Assembly: GCA_009760855.2 (NCBI GenBank) | Contig: WPIO01000011.1 | Coordinates: forward strand, 5,532,501-5,596,500 | Length of the DNA: 64,000 bases | From: Cristatella mucedo | Lineage: Eukaryota; Bryozoa; Phylactolaemata; Cristatellidae | Direction of reading: 5' to 3' | Part shown: positions 1 to 28,539 of the stretch, piece by piece | Layout of the letters: each line of letters starts with the position of its first letter | Position numbering within the stretch: the first letter of the stretch is position 1 | Notes under the pieces: model-generated | Database searches by the model: none | What the model saw: only the letters and a program-made list of their open reading frames with translations | Told to the model about the DNA's origin: nothing | Program-made: the position numbers and the translations under genes

Positions 1-600
1 CATTTAATATTGAACCACTCGGAAAAGTGATTCGGCCCATGGAATCGGCTATCCCTTTTATGCTGACGATACTCAGCTGTATTTGTCGTTCAAGCCGTCG
101 CAATCTGCTGCAGCGACTGATTAACTGAATGCTTGCCTAGCAGGCATTTGGTCCTGGGTGTCGGCAATTTTTTTTTTAACTTAACGACGATAAAACAGAA
201 CTGCTACTTGGTTCTATCTCGCCTAGATTATTGCGATTCCATTTTGGCTGGGCTACAGAAAAAGACCACAAGCTGCTGCAGCTGGTGACAAATATGGCTG
301 CAAGGCTAGTTAGCAAATCCCAGAGGTTTGACCGTGTGTCTCCTTGGCTAAAGGAGCTTGGATCGCTTCCGGTTGATCACTGTATACAGAGTAAAGTTCT
401 TACGCTGACCCTCATGGCCAGTCTCGGATTGGCTCCTTCATGCCTAGCTGAGCTGCTGCACTGGTTTTGGCCTCATCTTGCCCTTACGTACTCTATGGGC
501 AATAAACTAGCTGTTTCATTGTTATGCTTGAAGACCTCGGGCGTCAAAAGCTTTTGATCTTCAGTTCCTTGACTGTGGAACTCACTATCACAATTTGTAC
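1..600 (+). mobile_element. LINE-A fragment, reverse transcriptase to C-terminus, decayed
   Basis: Near base 58 the + strand encodes the reverse transcriptase catalytic signature FYADDTQLYLSFKPS. Downstream, in shifting frames, come pieces of the conserved C-terminal region of CR1/L2-type LINE ORF2 (alternating hydrophobic and Leu-rich text such as SKVLTLTLMASLGLAPS). Several stops and frameshifts break it. It resembles the better preserved minus-strand copy at 19449-20525. It lies in an intron of the ALDH7A1 gene, just upstream of the first exon in the window. Confidence 0.85.
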
Positions 601-807
601 GCAATGTGACGATATGATTCTAAAACTTGCTTGGTCACTTCCTCCTAGTAAGGCTGTAAAATTACGGTCTCTTATAGCAGCCGTAGACTCCCCCTCGACT
701 CTCGCTCGTTGGTGCTGCTAGTGAATCAGTAGCCAACACGTGACTTGCTGTCGCGCATTGGCGCATCTTGCCTGACACTTATGCAATCCTGCTGTCCACA
801 CTGCCAG

Positions 808-16345
<15,538 letters not shown>

Positions 16346-16517
16346 ATGGACCCATGCATAAATGGTACGGTTAAAGTGTTTGCTGTCGGCCTCGAGTAGC
16401 GCTTTTCCTGTTTCATTGTTCTACCAGTGGAGCTAGTTTTTACGATGTGCCGATGAATCAATAACCGGCTGGCCGTTTACTTGCCTAGTACGAGAATCTC
16501 GCACAGCAAAGTGGATA

Positions 16518-16523
16518 AATAAA
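16518..16523 (+). promoter_or_regulatory. Probable polyadenylation signal of ALDH7A1
   Basis: A canonical AATAAA lies about 170 bases after the ALDH7A1 stop codon. No better candidate is closer. Confidence 0.6.
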
Positions 16524-17149
16524 TGAACAATGATGGCAGTTGCTGAACACTCGGTCTTATTTTTGTGGACATGCACTCTGAAAGTGCTCCGAAAGGAGAC
16601 GCCTGTTCTCCGGCCCGAGTACTTGCGTATAACATCCGATGTTTGGGGCTTTATCCACAGCTGTTCATTGTGCAGCCACATAGCCTGCATTCCTCATCCG
16701 CTGCTTCAACTTTGTGCTATACTCAATAGCCAGCTGCTTGCAGGAGCTATCCTGCACTGTCGTCAGAGCTGCAGAGAGCCAAATACGGATGATAAAACTA
16801 ACGATAAAGCATTTTAATATTGCCCCGATAGAACTAAAATACCTTTCAAGGCACTTTGCAGAGACTCGTGTAATGCAAATCAGCTGATTAGTCACAGCAG
16901 CAGGTAATATTGCCAACAGCATAAGGACATTTCACATGGACCAAGTATTTGGTATGAGGAATAGGTAGTTATATCATAGCTGTAAAGGTTGCTCAAGTCA
17001 GTGCATATCAAGCCGTCAGTCAGTTGTGCATAGTTGTGTGGTGCACAGCTGTGTGCTTTAGGTGCATATGAGTAGGCACCCTCAAAGGTTTGTGGTCAGT
17101 TTGGTCTGAGTCAGGGTAGAAGGTGGCTAGAGGATGGCGATTAAGTAGT

Positions 17150-18010
17150 TCACATGATCAAGTCAATGTGAGAGAATTAAGGGGGCTACAAGCTAGCGAA
17201 AAAACCTTGAACTCGATGCACTGCTTGACAGGGAGCCGGTATAGATCAAGGAGTGGTGAAGTGATTTCGGAGCTCACTGTAACAGCCTTCCTGCTGAATA
17301 TTGAGCCACCTGTTTGTGTCACGGAGTACGGGGCAGGAAAACCAGAAAGTAGATGAATTTTCAAAAGTATGGATGGGATATCAGATGCACAGACTTTACT
17401 GACATACAACTATCTAGTCTTTTCCAAATTTTTGCGAAGTTAAATAAATGAAAAGAGGCAGATGGTACTGTGTAGTTAATTCGTTAGTCTAGCGAAAGGT
17501 CATTGTGGGAAAGGACACCGAAACTCTGTGCTGAGGTTACCGGAGAGACGCTAGCAAAAATATTTTTGATCGTGAGGCGTTTCAGTTGCCTGACAATTAG
17601 AAAGAAGACCTTGAATTCGATGTGCAGCTCGATGAAGAGCCTAGGTTGGCTAGGTTGGCGGGGAGAAGTCTAGCTGCTGAGTTTTTCGCCATCTGCGAGC
17701 CTCTGAGTGTACAGGCCGGAAGGCCTGCAAGGAGAGAATTACAGTCGCTTAGAAGGGGCGTCACAATTTTATTGGACCAGCTTGACTATGCTATCCTTAT
17801 TAAGCAAGCTCAAATGTTAAACCTGTGTTGTGTAGCTGGTAGCAGGGGCAGACTGGACGATGCAGCTGCAGTAGTCATCTGGCAGATTCCTATTTCAATT
17901 CGGGATTCTCAGACTCAGTGCTGAGGCCAGGTGACAAGGTTTAACCGTGACAATTAGACTGCTTTTGTCGTGAAGTTTAAGAAAGTTAGCTGACATCCAA
18001 GAAATGTCGG
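17150..18010 (-). mobile_element. LINE (B-like) ORF2 C-terminal fragment
   Basis: The minus strand encodes SWMSANFLKLHDKSSLIVTV (compare SWMSENFLKLNDD in LINE-A) and DLYRLPVKQCIEFKVFSL. These are conserved stretches just after the reverse transcriptase. Multiple frameshifts. Confidence 0.7.
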
Positions 18011-18877
18011 CAAATGATGAAGCCACGAGAGATTGTGGAAAGAATGCAACCGTGAACAGATCCCCACACCCACAGGGCACACCTACGTACTTCAAACAAT
18101 CATCGGACGGTCGGTGGTGGTCATTGACATCTGGACTTAAAAGTCGCCCACTACCGAACCTAAGCGGCTGCAGTGCTCTGCCTGTGGTGTGCAGGCGATT
18201 CGACAGTAAGGCGCCTCAAGTAAGACTTTGTAGTAAGTGTCAGGAGTAGACGCAGCAGAGAGCTGGCAGAGAGTTTCTACTTTCTAGTCACCATTCCTGA
18301 GGTCTTAGTAGAGTGACTAGTTTTAAATTCAGTTTGGAACTGACTTTCTTTCTATGTTTGCTTTGACTTCAAGCGTTTTCGCCGCTCCGTTGCCACTACC
18401 ATTATGTATTTGATAAGAGCGGCAAAGGGACTGGGCGGAAGTTATTCAAGCTCTCATAGCCGACCGATTATAGACTACCTTTGCCAGCATTTAAGCAGCA
18501 CCCTCTTGGATGTGGTGCACAGCCTCAGACCCGATGCCACATTTTTTCTGTTAGCTATGGCCGGGAGTAGCTAATCCAGACGTCTCTTGCGTAGGACAGC
18601 AGGTGGGAAATTTAGAATACTAACAGTCTTCGTAGACGGGAAATGAACTTAAGAGATGATATCAGCCGTCAGGTGGGCTTTTAGATGGATAGAGAAGGAG
18701 GGCAGGAAGAGAGAAGAAAAAAAGAATGGGAAGGGAGGCTACTCTATGTCTACCTGGCTTGCAAAGTATTCGGAAAAACGATCAGGCTAAACCCGGGGCC
18801 TACTTTAGACCCCTGGTCTAGATTTGAGAGACTTCTTGTTCGATGCGTTGTCCGCTTTAGGTATATAGCTACCTGTA

Positions 18878-19205
18878 GTGGGAGTTATCCCCCCAAATGT
18901 CCACCAGTAGTGGGAGTAATCCCCCAAAGCATACTTATTAATATTGTACAAAGATCAATATAGCGAATGGCATGACAATTGGCACTAAGAACACTGATAA
19001 CATAAGCTATCGTTTGATATGACATAGCTGCCGTGTTGACCTACTAATGACATGTAAAAGTCAAGGTCACGTAGAGCACGGCAGCTCAGCCATACGCGGC
19101 TTTACAGTCAAATCGTCAGATTCAATACTAGTCATTGTAGAAATATGGTAAACCCCTCAAAGGATGCATGGCACTCGCCTCTGAGCTATCCACACCACAC
19201 AAAAA
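18878..19205 (+). repeat. Unclassified interspersed repeat C, copy 1
   Basis: About 320 bases align by eye with 47662-47990 in the same orientation. Shared blocks include attgtacaaagatcaata, acataagctatcgtttgat, gtcaaggtcacgta and accccctcaaa-like ends. No coding text and no clear terminal repeats were seen. Confidence 0.7.
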
Positions 19206-19369
19206 TAATTCTACACCTCAAACTGTTGACCGTCATCACGATCACAGCCCAAGGACATTTTGTGACAGGCACATCATATGCATACACACCCATCATGCGT
19301 AGATGCACAGGTGGTGGGTGGACACAGAGACAGGTGAGTGCCATGCTAACCCCCCAACGCTAGCTCCTT

Positions 19370-19445
19370 TACAATAGCCGCGTTTGATTCCTGGGCAGGC
19401 GATCTTCTTTGTCCACAGCAAGCAGCCGAGGGATAGCTTCTAATC
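19370..19445 (+). mobile_element. SINE-1 remnant
   Basis: gtttgattcctgggcaggcg followed by a ccacagcaagc body resembles the B-box side and body of SINE-1. Partial. Confidence 0.4.
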
Positions 19446-19448
19446 AAT

Positions 19449-20525
19449 GTAATGTAATGTATCTCCGTCAGTAACTCCACAAAGTTATAAAAAACCATGT
19501 GGGTGTTACGCAGGAGTTTTGTATAGCGCACTCACAGCCTAAGCGGCTTTCGGTACGCATTCGGTAGCCAACAGACTTCGTCTCACGAAACAAAGAGAAA
19601 GTGGGAAGCATTGCAGAGTCAGGAGAGCAGTTGAGGTAGTGAGTAGCATAGAAGTAGCAGTTCAGGAACGCTGAAAAAAATGTGCCATAGTCGGCAGTTG
19701 GAGAGTATTTGTCGTTGCGTAAGAATTGTGGAAGCGAGTTCCACAGTCTAGGACCTGCAGAGCTAAAGCTTCTGTCGCCAACTGTCTTTAAGATTAGGAA
19801 TGGGACAGCTAATTTATTGTCCACACAGGACCTGAGGGCGCGAACAGGCTGAAACTGATGCAGCAGTGCAGCTAGGTACGAAGGAGCTAAGCCGTGGCGG
19901 GCCTTGTGAGTCAGCGTAAGAACTTTGCTCTGTATCCTTTGCTCAACCGGCAACCATCCTAGCTCTTTCAGCAGAGGCGACTCGTGCTCAAACCGCTGGG
20001 ACTTGAAGACCAGCCTTGCAGCCATATTCACAGTCAGCTGTAGTGGCATAATAGATTTCTTTGGCAGCCCAGCCAAAAGGGAATTACAATAATCAAGCCG
20101 AGACAGAACTAAAGAGCTAGTTAAATTTTTTACAAGCCACTATGGGAGACAGCTTCTAATCTTGGATAGGGATCGGATGTGATGGCTAGCTGTAGAGGCA
20201 GTCTTCTGAATGAAGCTTTTGAAATTGAGGCAGCTGTCGAACACGACACCTAGATTACGAGCACGTGGTGAAGGTCGCACAATAGCATCACCTATTAGAA
20301 CAGCAAAGCCTTTTAATCCAGCTACACGCTTAGGGTGTCCTATGAGCAGCAGTTCGGTTTGATCGTCATTTAATTTCAGGAAGTTTTCCGACATCCAGGA
20401 TCGAATATCGGCAAGGCAAGCATTCAGTTTCTCAGTTGCTGCAGCAGAGTCCGACGGTTTAAATGACAAATACAACTGAGTATCGTCAGCATAGAAGTGA
20501 TCCTATTCCATAGGCCTTATTCTGC
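19449..20525 (-). mobile_element. LINE-A, longest preserved copy (RT YADD to C-terminus)
   Basis: Read on the minus strand, text from the FYADD motif continues through SWMSENFLKLNDDQTELLLI and then SRLDYCNSLLAGLPKKS. It runs on through QRIQSKVLTLTHKARHGLAP and LWNSLPQFLRNDKYSPTADY to a stop near 19468. One in-frame TAG near 20140 separates two open stretches of 111 and 202 residues; otherwise the frame is open. The family is a CR1/L2-type non-LTR retrotransposon. The 3' UTR ends with ACATT units (plus-strand aatgtaatgtaatgta). The copy is 5' truncated inside the RT domain. Confidence 0.92.
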
Positions 20526-20529
20526 GACC

Positions 20530-22110
20530 CTACATAAGCGAGGCTTTTGAATAGGCCGACCTTTATTTCGTGCACCTTTTCTCTAAGTGTGCAAGTATGG
20601 CTGCATTCAGCAGGCACATTGAAAACTCGACGATCTGGAGTAAGCCGATTGGCTGCATCTTTGTTCTGTTGTGATGTATGCTAAGCCTCGTTCTTGGTGC
20701 AATAAGCCAATTGGCTGCATCAGGATTCTTCTGTGACGTGAGCTAAGCCTCGCTTGTCGGACGAGATGAGCTCCACAAGAGCTCGAGCTTCCTTATAAGC
20801 GCGGCCAGCTTACCGCTTTCGAGCAGCCAATTCCGGTGGCTGGCCGCACGAAGGGAGGACAGGGGGCTTTACGGCTGACGAATGACTGGGGCAGGCAGTT
20901 CGGCCCCTTGTCTCCGCCGAACTCAGCCAAGAGAGCTGCAGGCATTGTAGCTCCATTTCCTTCGGTTTCCATCCGTTCGTCTTCACTCGCAGTTCGGTAC
21001 TTTGAACGCGATACGACGCGCCCGCCCCTTCCGAGCTGGACATTAAGAAGCTTGTGTAGGTTTAATCTGGCCAAGTGAGACGAGGTGCAGTTAGAAAGAG
21101 ATCACTGGCCTCAGTCAGAGAGGCGGGTGAAGCGAGTGGCGAAAAGAAGAGCACCGGCCGGCGCGAAGCTACGCGTGCCCCCTGCGTGGCCTCTGATGGC
21201 TAGGAGAGCTAATCCTGAAAAATAAGGACGACGAGTCGCCAATAGTCCTAAAGCGTCGTGTAGGGGCTACGACTCGGAGTATACTTGCAATCAGCCCCCT
21301 TCATCCAACAAAGGCACTGGTTGCTTACTGGGCCGTTACTTTCTCGTTGAGTATTATGCACAGGACCTCGCTTGGATAGATTTGCTTCAAACCAGTCCAC
21401 TCGGTCGCTCTAATCACCTCCCAGCAATGCTGCAAAATTAGACGACGAATAACTTCAGCAACAATACAGATACTAATGCTATAACTACTGCTGTTGCTGC
21501 AGCTGTTGGAGCAGCAGCTGCAGTAAGTATCGTGCACTTCATCATTCAAATGTAAGCAAATCACACAGGAAAAAGACGAGCTCAAAGGATTGGCTAACAA
21601 AAGCATGTAATTCTTGCCCTTAGTCGCAATGCACATAGTTCCGTAACGCACAAACTCACTAAAGGAAATTAACTTGGACAGGGCAAAGACAGAATGCAAA
21701 AGTTAGCTTTTTAGCATTTTCTGACTGTCGCTAAATAAGGAGACGACATGATATCATCAGTTGGTTGTGAGTTTCAAGCTCTGGAATTATTAAGGGCGCA
21801 AGTAATCGGCCAAAGTCAGAAGAGCGGACGGTGCGACGGGAGGGAAGTCTGGTGTGAAACTAATTCGTCGTCTAGGTAGGTGGTAGCAAGAGAATGGCGG
21901 TACATAACGGTCAGTGATAGAATACCGAGGCTGAAATGCAGCCTGGTGGGTAGCTGGTGCAGGGCCGTGGTGTAATGTAGCGGGAACGAGGGGCAACGAC
22001 GTTGAGCGGAGCGGTATCTCGTTGTAGGCACCCCACAGCATTGTCACTTCCTAAGTGAGAGATGGCGAGAGCTGGCTGTTAAATGCGACTGTGACTGAGT
22101 GGAACACAAA
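20530..22110. other. Intergenic, moderately GC-rich, nothing recognised
   Basis: No recognised gene or family repeat. A patch at 20517-20575 resembles a SINE-1 3' end. 20800-21080 is open in several frames on both strands, as expected from GC-rich sequence. Confidence 0.4.
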
Positions 22111-22115
22111 ATTCA

Positions 22116-22705
22116 CTTCTAATGTAATATGATAATACATTTGATAAAAGGCGGTCAGAGAGCTCAATCTCTTTCTAGGTGCTTCACAATTGCTAGAAAG
22201 GAAGCATGATCGAATGGTTAGTGGTAGCATGCTCAATAAACTACAAGAATAACATGGTTAGGGGTGGCATGCACAGGGTTAGCATGCAAGTGTGGTTAGT
22301 GGCAGCATGTAATGGTGTCAGCAGGCAAAAGTACATAAAGTACGAATCACAGGGACCCACTGAATGCTGTGATAAATAGATGCCTTTTTAGTTTTTTTTT
22401 AAATGTGGACAAGTCAGGAGATGTCGTGACACAGGTCGGGAGTGAGTTACAGGATTTGGGAGCAATACTTACTAAAGGCTCGGTCTCCAAAGGATTTGAG
22501 GTTTGTACGAGGTATAGTTAAACACTTGGATTCCTCCGAAAAGCGGGTGGAACGGTGCTTTGCCGAGTGGGGGGAAAGATCTGGTAGGTAGGCAGGAGCC
22601 TGAGAATGAAGGGACCTGAAAGTGAGTGACAAAACCGATGTAATGTAGCGTACATCCGCCTCGTCGTCTAACTCCATACGCAAAGGCCAAGTGGGTGCTA
22701 GGCAG
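22116..22705 (-). mobile_element. LINE-B 3' half
   Basis: The minus strand encodes FVTHFQVPSFSGSCLPTRSF-like LINE text and a PRTNLKSFGDRAFSKY-like block. The 3' UTR follows with its gcatgcacagggttagcatg repeats, then an AAT-type tail near 22116. Confidence 0.85.
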
Positions 22706-22714
22706 GAGAGTTTA

Positions 22715-22925
22715 CTGCAGTGAACTCATAGCCTCAGCCTCAGCTCGTTAGGCATTCGGTCACAAGCGGACGTCATCTCACGCAAGAAGACAAAATGAAA
22801 AGCACAGTTGACTCAGCGGGAGGGGGGCAGTCAAGGAAGTGAGTAGCGTGGAACTAGCAGCTCAGGGCGTCTGGAAAAAGGATGTGCCACAGTCGGCAGC
22901 AGGAGATGTCATTGTGTAAGAAATC
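22715..22925 (-). mobile_element. LINE-A fragment
   Basis: Its pattern of blocks (gctcgttaggcattcggtca, gtgagtagcgtggaactagc, gtgccacagtcggcagc) matches the corresponding part of the 19.5-kb LINE-A copy. It lies beside a LINE-B copy. Confidence 0.7.
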
Positions 22926-23744
22926 TATAGTTACGTCTTAAGCCATTCCGGGCGATCAGAGAGAGACCCACTCCTTAAAACCTCAGGGCAGATAGACGTG
23001 AGGGTTCAAGTTGAGAGAAAGACTAACATGTAACACAATATTTGTCCCTAGGTAGTTAGTTATTTAAGGATTACTTATGCCTCAGTAGTACAGAATATAG
23101 CAATCACTCACTTCAAACTTTGCTTTTGTGATCGCGAAAGTGATTATTTGAAAGTAATCCGATGGGAAACCTAGCAAAGTCTTTTGGTTCACATTTAGTC
23201 TATCATACGAATCAAATTAACATGAATGAAATCAACATAACCACCATACGGATAAAAAATTAGCATGCATTTATTATGAAGTTCAAAGGTCATTCAAAAA
23301 ATGTCAGACTCTATAAAGTGTAGTTTGGGTACAGGCCGGAACTCAGCTGTGGCACACGTGACTGCCCTTCCACGTGGCTTGGGCGTGCCGCCGTAATCAG
23401 CCCTTGATGCGTGGTTTCTTGAAAGTAGGGGCTGGGATGTACCTGGGAAGTAGGGGTGGGGCGAGCGGACCCGGATAAGGGAGTTGAGATGTGGACGAGG
23501 AAGCGGAGCGGTTGTGTGCTGGTGTTGAGAACACACATCTGCCGAAGCCAATTTTGGTGTCTGTGTATCTTCGCTCGCGTGCCCTAACTTAAATCTTAAT
23601 ATTACTTCAAAGTGTCAGAAATGAGTAGATGTCCTAATTTTTCAGCTATACTGCAAATCGCTATCCGAAAACCCAGAAAACATAGTCGCCAACAGGCTTT
23701 CTTTCTACAGCCACTTGTTAACGATGTTTACATTCCTGTATATA
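22926..23744. other. Intergenic, nothing recognised
   Basis: No repeat family member or convincing coding stretch is visible. Confidence 0.4.
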
Positions 23745-24110
23745 ATAATAATAATAATAATTCACTTGATAAAGCGCCCTCAGAGAACTTAATCTCTCTC
23801 TAGGCGCTTTTCATTTGCTGTAAAGTGAAATGCAATTGAATGGTAAGTAAAATCATGCTTGAAAAACAAACGAAAAGAATAATATGGTTAGGGGTGAACA
23901 TGCACAGGGTCAGCATGCAAACGTGGTTAGTGGCAGCATGCACAGTGTCAGCACGCATAAGCACATCAAGGACGAATCACAGGGACCCACTAAATGCTGT
24001 CCTAAATAGGTGTGTTTTTAAGTTCCTCTTAAATGTTTTAAATATATCCTGGCTAAAGCACTCGCCTCGCTCATCCGAGTAGGCTTCCGTGTTCTCCTAG
24101 GAAAATTAGC
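23745..24110 (-). mobile_element. LINE-B 3' UTR fragment
   Basis: An (AAT)n tail, then the sequence block shared almost base for base with 10520-10800. It continues a little further into the ORF2 end than that copy. Confidence 0.85.
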
Positions 24111-25259
24111 ATCAATGATAGGAATTTGATGGACAATCTGAATTCCATTTGAGCATAGCTCTATAGGAGACCCTGAACTAGCTAGCTGTTCATAGCTTAT
24201 AGCCTTGTGATTGTCCAGAAACCCGTGAATGATTGCAACGAAACTATTCTCAGTCGCCGCCTCCGTTCTGTTAAACTTCTTGCCAGATTCGTCATACTCT
24301 TATCATCTTCTCTATCTGTTGTCCGATGAAGATAACAGCTCTGACCTTAGCGTCCTACAGCTGCGGTATAGCATAATGAGGAGCTTAAAATATGCCAAGT
24401 CATTGTCTTGAGTCATGACAAATTGCTGGATGAGGCCCAGCTTGATGTGCTGCGGTGGCATCGGCATCTTACGAGGGTCCACTATACCGGCGAGTCCAAC
24501 TTGATAGGCGTTATTCCCTACAGAGAACGCGGTCCACTGTGGCCATTCTTTTTTGTGTGACAGTGTACCTTAGTGTCGCGGCTGTGTCATAGGCAAAGGA
24601 AAGGACACTTTGTGAAACCATCTTGCAGGTTCATCAGGAATGACAGCATTTTAAAGTCTCCAGTGACCTTCGAGCCTTAGCTACCATATTTCAACGCACT
24701 CTATAGCATCGTGACACTGGTTTAGTCCTCTTAGAGGTGCCGTAGGGAGAGACAGTTACTTTTTCCTGTTATAAAGCATCGAGGCTTTGATGCTTCAAGA
24801 TAAAATCTCTATAAGAAGTTACCATTAAATTGGTACACTGAGCATTCCTCTAGCCTCTAATAAACAACCCACATCATTGTAGAAGCGAAGTTCATCTATA
24901 ATGCCCTGTACCAGCCTGTAAACAATCTCAGAATTAAATAAATTACAAATGGCATCGCACATATTACCTAGTTTGTGCAAGAAATTTCATCTATTTAGTA
25001 GCCACTGTTGACCCTACCTTCAAAAGTTCTCATGTAGTGTTTACAAGTGAAAGGAGGTGCCCAGGACTGTTTTTGATTCCGACAGTCATACCGAAGGTGG
25101 TCCACACATCTTAGCAAAAGCTCTTACGGAGTTTATTTTCTCTTGTGTGATGACAGATTATCCACACACGTAGCTTAATGCATCTGCTGGGTGCAAGCAA
25201 CCTGTTGATACCATGACAACGCAAAGGTATTCACTATTCTCTAACACTCAGTACCACTG

Positions 25260-26395
25260 CAGGCAGCTACCGGTCGTTATGTATTTTGAAAAAGCCTCAG
25301 ACGCAGGTCTATCTACTGCTAAAACCCACCGAATTCTTACAGGCGCTTGTAAAACTGCATTTAGATAATCTGAATTTTGTATGATCGTTACTTAAACTAG
25401 AAAGATCAAACCTCAAGGATGTATTAAGCTAGCATCACTTCCTATACTCTATAGCCCGTAATCTAGGCGTACTATCTCAAAACGACTTGTCCTGGGATGA
25501 GCACATTTCCTCTACTGTCGAGCCGGCCTTCTTTCAACTGGGGAACATCGCCCAAAAACAGGGGTTGCTCAAATGAGACTACGAAAAAAAAACTAGTTCA
25601 CGCATTTGTGATATTGCTTCTATATGGTTGCAATTCTCTTTATTCACGACTCCTATATTCAAGACTGCCTTTTTAGTGCCCTTGATCATCTGCGACTGGT
25701 GTAAAACTCAGCAGCTCGTCTGGTCGGTAGTCTATGGTGTAGCTGCCACATCACACCACTTCCGTCTGAGCATCGCTGGCTCCCTATTAAGCACCGAATC
25801 GATTTTCGAATACTCAGTCTTGCTCATGGGTCGCTTTACTCGCTTGCAATAGCCTACAAATCGGACCCCCTTGTCCTCCACTGTCGCATCACCTGCTCCT
25901 CAGCCTTTGGTCATTTTGTTGTCCTTTGCATGGAATAACAAATCTTTTGGCGATCGAGCCTTTAGTTTGTACGCAACGACAATTTCGACCTCGCTTCTGG
26001 CCACGCACGCTCACGACATGCTATGACTTTGCGTCTTGTATGTCTTAGCTAAAGACGCGTCTGTTCCCGTCAGCTTTCACTGGCGCCGCAGTGGACTTTT
26101 CTTTTTTTGCTTTAGTTTACTTGGCACGTGTGCCTCTGCACGATTCGTCGCAGGTTACAAGCCGTAGGTCTGATTAACCACTAGCCACGAGTGTCTTCAA
26201 GTTTTCTTTAGCATTCTGGCATACGCATGCATGACACTTGTTCACTTTTGCACCCCTAAATGAGATGCATGTCACTAATCCTTGGGTATTACATATTTGC
26301 AGGAGTTGTAAAGAGCCCGGATATAGATTACATTCCCCTAGGGCGCTATAAAATATTAATCTATTATTACTATTATCGTTATTATTATCAAATAA
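25260..26395 (+). mobile_element. LINE-B-like copy, diverged ORF2 C-terminus to tail
   Basis: The + strand encodes ARNLGVLSQNDLSWDEHIS and WNNKSFGDRAFSLYATTIS with many breaks. It ends in gggcgctataaaatatt and an ATT-rich tail near 26390. Older than most other copies. Confidence 0.75.
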
Positions 26396-26439
26396 AGTTG
26401 GTTATCACCATTGAGTAGCATCAGCGTGACATTCCACAC

Positions 26440-28195
26440 AGGTGGATGAGTTAGTCTTACGATGGTTCGCTCCTTTAAATGCAGTTCGATTGACGAAAAT
26501 GCTCGCGAAAGAGAAAAGCCAGTGGGTCTGCTGTTTTATCTACAGCACTAATTCAACATTTGAAAGACAATTGCTGAGTGAAAACTGAGTACGCGGCTAA
26601 TGCGACTCAAAGGCGCTGTATTCGCTTCCGTCCCCGCTATTTATGAGCATATTACACTCTCGCGGTTTCGCCAATTATTTGGGGCTGAGGCGGTCTCGAT
26701 AAGCGCAATGCCGGGTCGGCCACCTTCAGCCGAAGCGTCCGAAATTCTAGAACGGGACTGCGACTTCGATGAAATGCTTCGACGACGAAAGCGCGTGGTA
26801 TCAGTAGCAGGCGCCGGCAGGCGTCGAGAGCGAGGCTGACAGCCAGCATTTTTTCGCGGTTAACCTGGGCAGGGGCTATCGATCAATGTCCCCCACCGGA
26901 GGACTCGTCAGAGCGGCAGCCGCTTTGACGAGTCCACCTCCCCCCCCACGATCGGCCGCCCGCCTCGCACGAAGTGTGCTGAGCTCTGACGTGGCCCCCT
27001 ACTGACTTGCTGTAAGTCAACCTTCGTGAAGGAATAGCGGCAGTGACAGGCTCAGCTGTCAGGGCACCCTGGGCGAGCATTTTTTTTTATGTCGGCGTTC
27101 TATAAGCACAAACGGATGACGGTGCGAATCCATGCGAATGCCATCGTCAGTCTCGGCTGGTTGCGAACAGCCCGCTGGTACGATAAATCCTGGAGCTAAC
27201 CTCACGGCTGAGCAGCCGGCTAATCCGTCGCCGATGCGTGACTCGGCAATTTTGCAGGCGCTGATGGGCGTAGCTTAGCTTGCTTAGGTGCCGCGTTCGA
27301 GGCAGCCCCGAGCTGCAGCAGCAGCGGCCCTGGTGGCAGCTACTGCAGCAGCAGCAGCAGCTGCAGCGGCTGCAGAAGTACCGGTACATTGTAGCAAACG
27401 AGGCAGAACTCTAGCAGGCCCACTTAGATTTTAAACTTTGCACCATTTCCACGATTCCTAAACCTCCCCAAAAGACATTTAACTATGCAAGCTATAATGT
27501 ATTGGTAGCTAATGATGGGTGGACTGCCCATGAGGCCAAGCCGTTCGAATGGCGACAGCTGGTGGGACAGCCCTAACGGCTAACCTGTATCCAAATGATA
27601 TCGTGAAGCTGAAGGGAGTGGTGAAATAGTTTGCACTCTAGTAAGTAAGCCAATTCCTATTTGGTAGCTTCTTATAGTTGACATGTTTTCTATGGTTCAA
27701 GTGGGCACATATACTAACAATCTTAGTGTTATACGAAAAGGTTTTTCCTACACGGTTTTTCCTATAGATATTGATGAAACGTAAAGTGGGCTGGAGCCAA
27801 GATTGCTGCATCCTGCAATCTACCGCACGTTTAAGCGGGCGCTGTACCCAGCCCGATAATCGCTGTCCATGACCGCAAGGAGAGTCGCTATGCGACTTAG
27901 CTCGAACGTAGATGCTGTTTGTTCCACAAACGTATTTTCTGTCACGATAGGACGCAGGAATCCTTCGGGGAGACAGCAGTGGTCTCGCAGGTGCACGTAG
28001 GCACTGCTCTCTCAAGTCAGTAGCAACACAAGCGACGAGGCAGATGGGCCCAGTTTCCTTGGTCGTTGCTGACGAGCAGCACGGCTCGACCTCACGAAAT
28101 ATGGCCGATCGTAAGAGATCCAAGATAGTGCTTCCTACCAGCAGAGTTGCACCAGAGATGCGAGTGCCACATTCTGGAACATTCATATGTCTGAC
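26440..28195. other. Intergenic GC-rich patch followed by unassigned sequence
   Basis: 26590-27070 is CpG-rich. 27310-27370 has CAG/CTG runs. A 182-residue open frame on the minus strand (27638-28186) has no recognisable domain. No gene could be supported. Confidence 0.35.
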
Positions 28196-28198
28196 GCT

Positions 28199-28258
28199 AG
28201 TATATATATATATATATATATATATAGTATATATATATATATATATATACTATACTAA

Positions 28259-28350
<92 letters not shown>

Positions 28351-28405
28351 TATATATATATATATATATACTATACTAAGTATATATATATATATATATA
28401 TATAC
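28199..28405. repeat. (AT)n array with paired tactatactaagta interruptions
   Basis: The block tatactatactaagtatata occurs twice about 130 bases apart within pure AT runs, so the array has a palindromic, internally duplicated layout. It lies about 1 kb upstream of the dehydrogenase gene. Confidence 0.9.
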
Positions 28406-28539
28406 TTATGAATGACTTTTCAGTTTAGTGGCACAGCTAAGCAAAAGTCACTCTTGAGCTGATCTCCGCCTGGGTAAGTACTGCCACGAGTTAGAACACC
28501 AGCGGTCACGTGGTTGCTGTCACACCGGTGTCGTTTACC

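Noticed and set aside
27638-28186. 182-residue minus-strand frame
   Set aside because: No recognised domain, Cys/Arg-rich text, no splice or polyadenylation context, and it starts at an (AT)n array. Likely chance.
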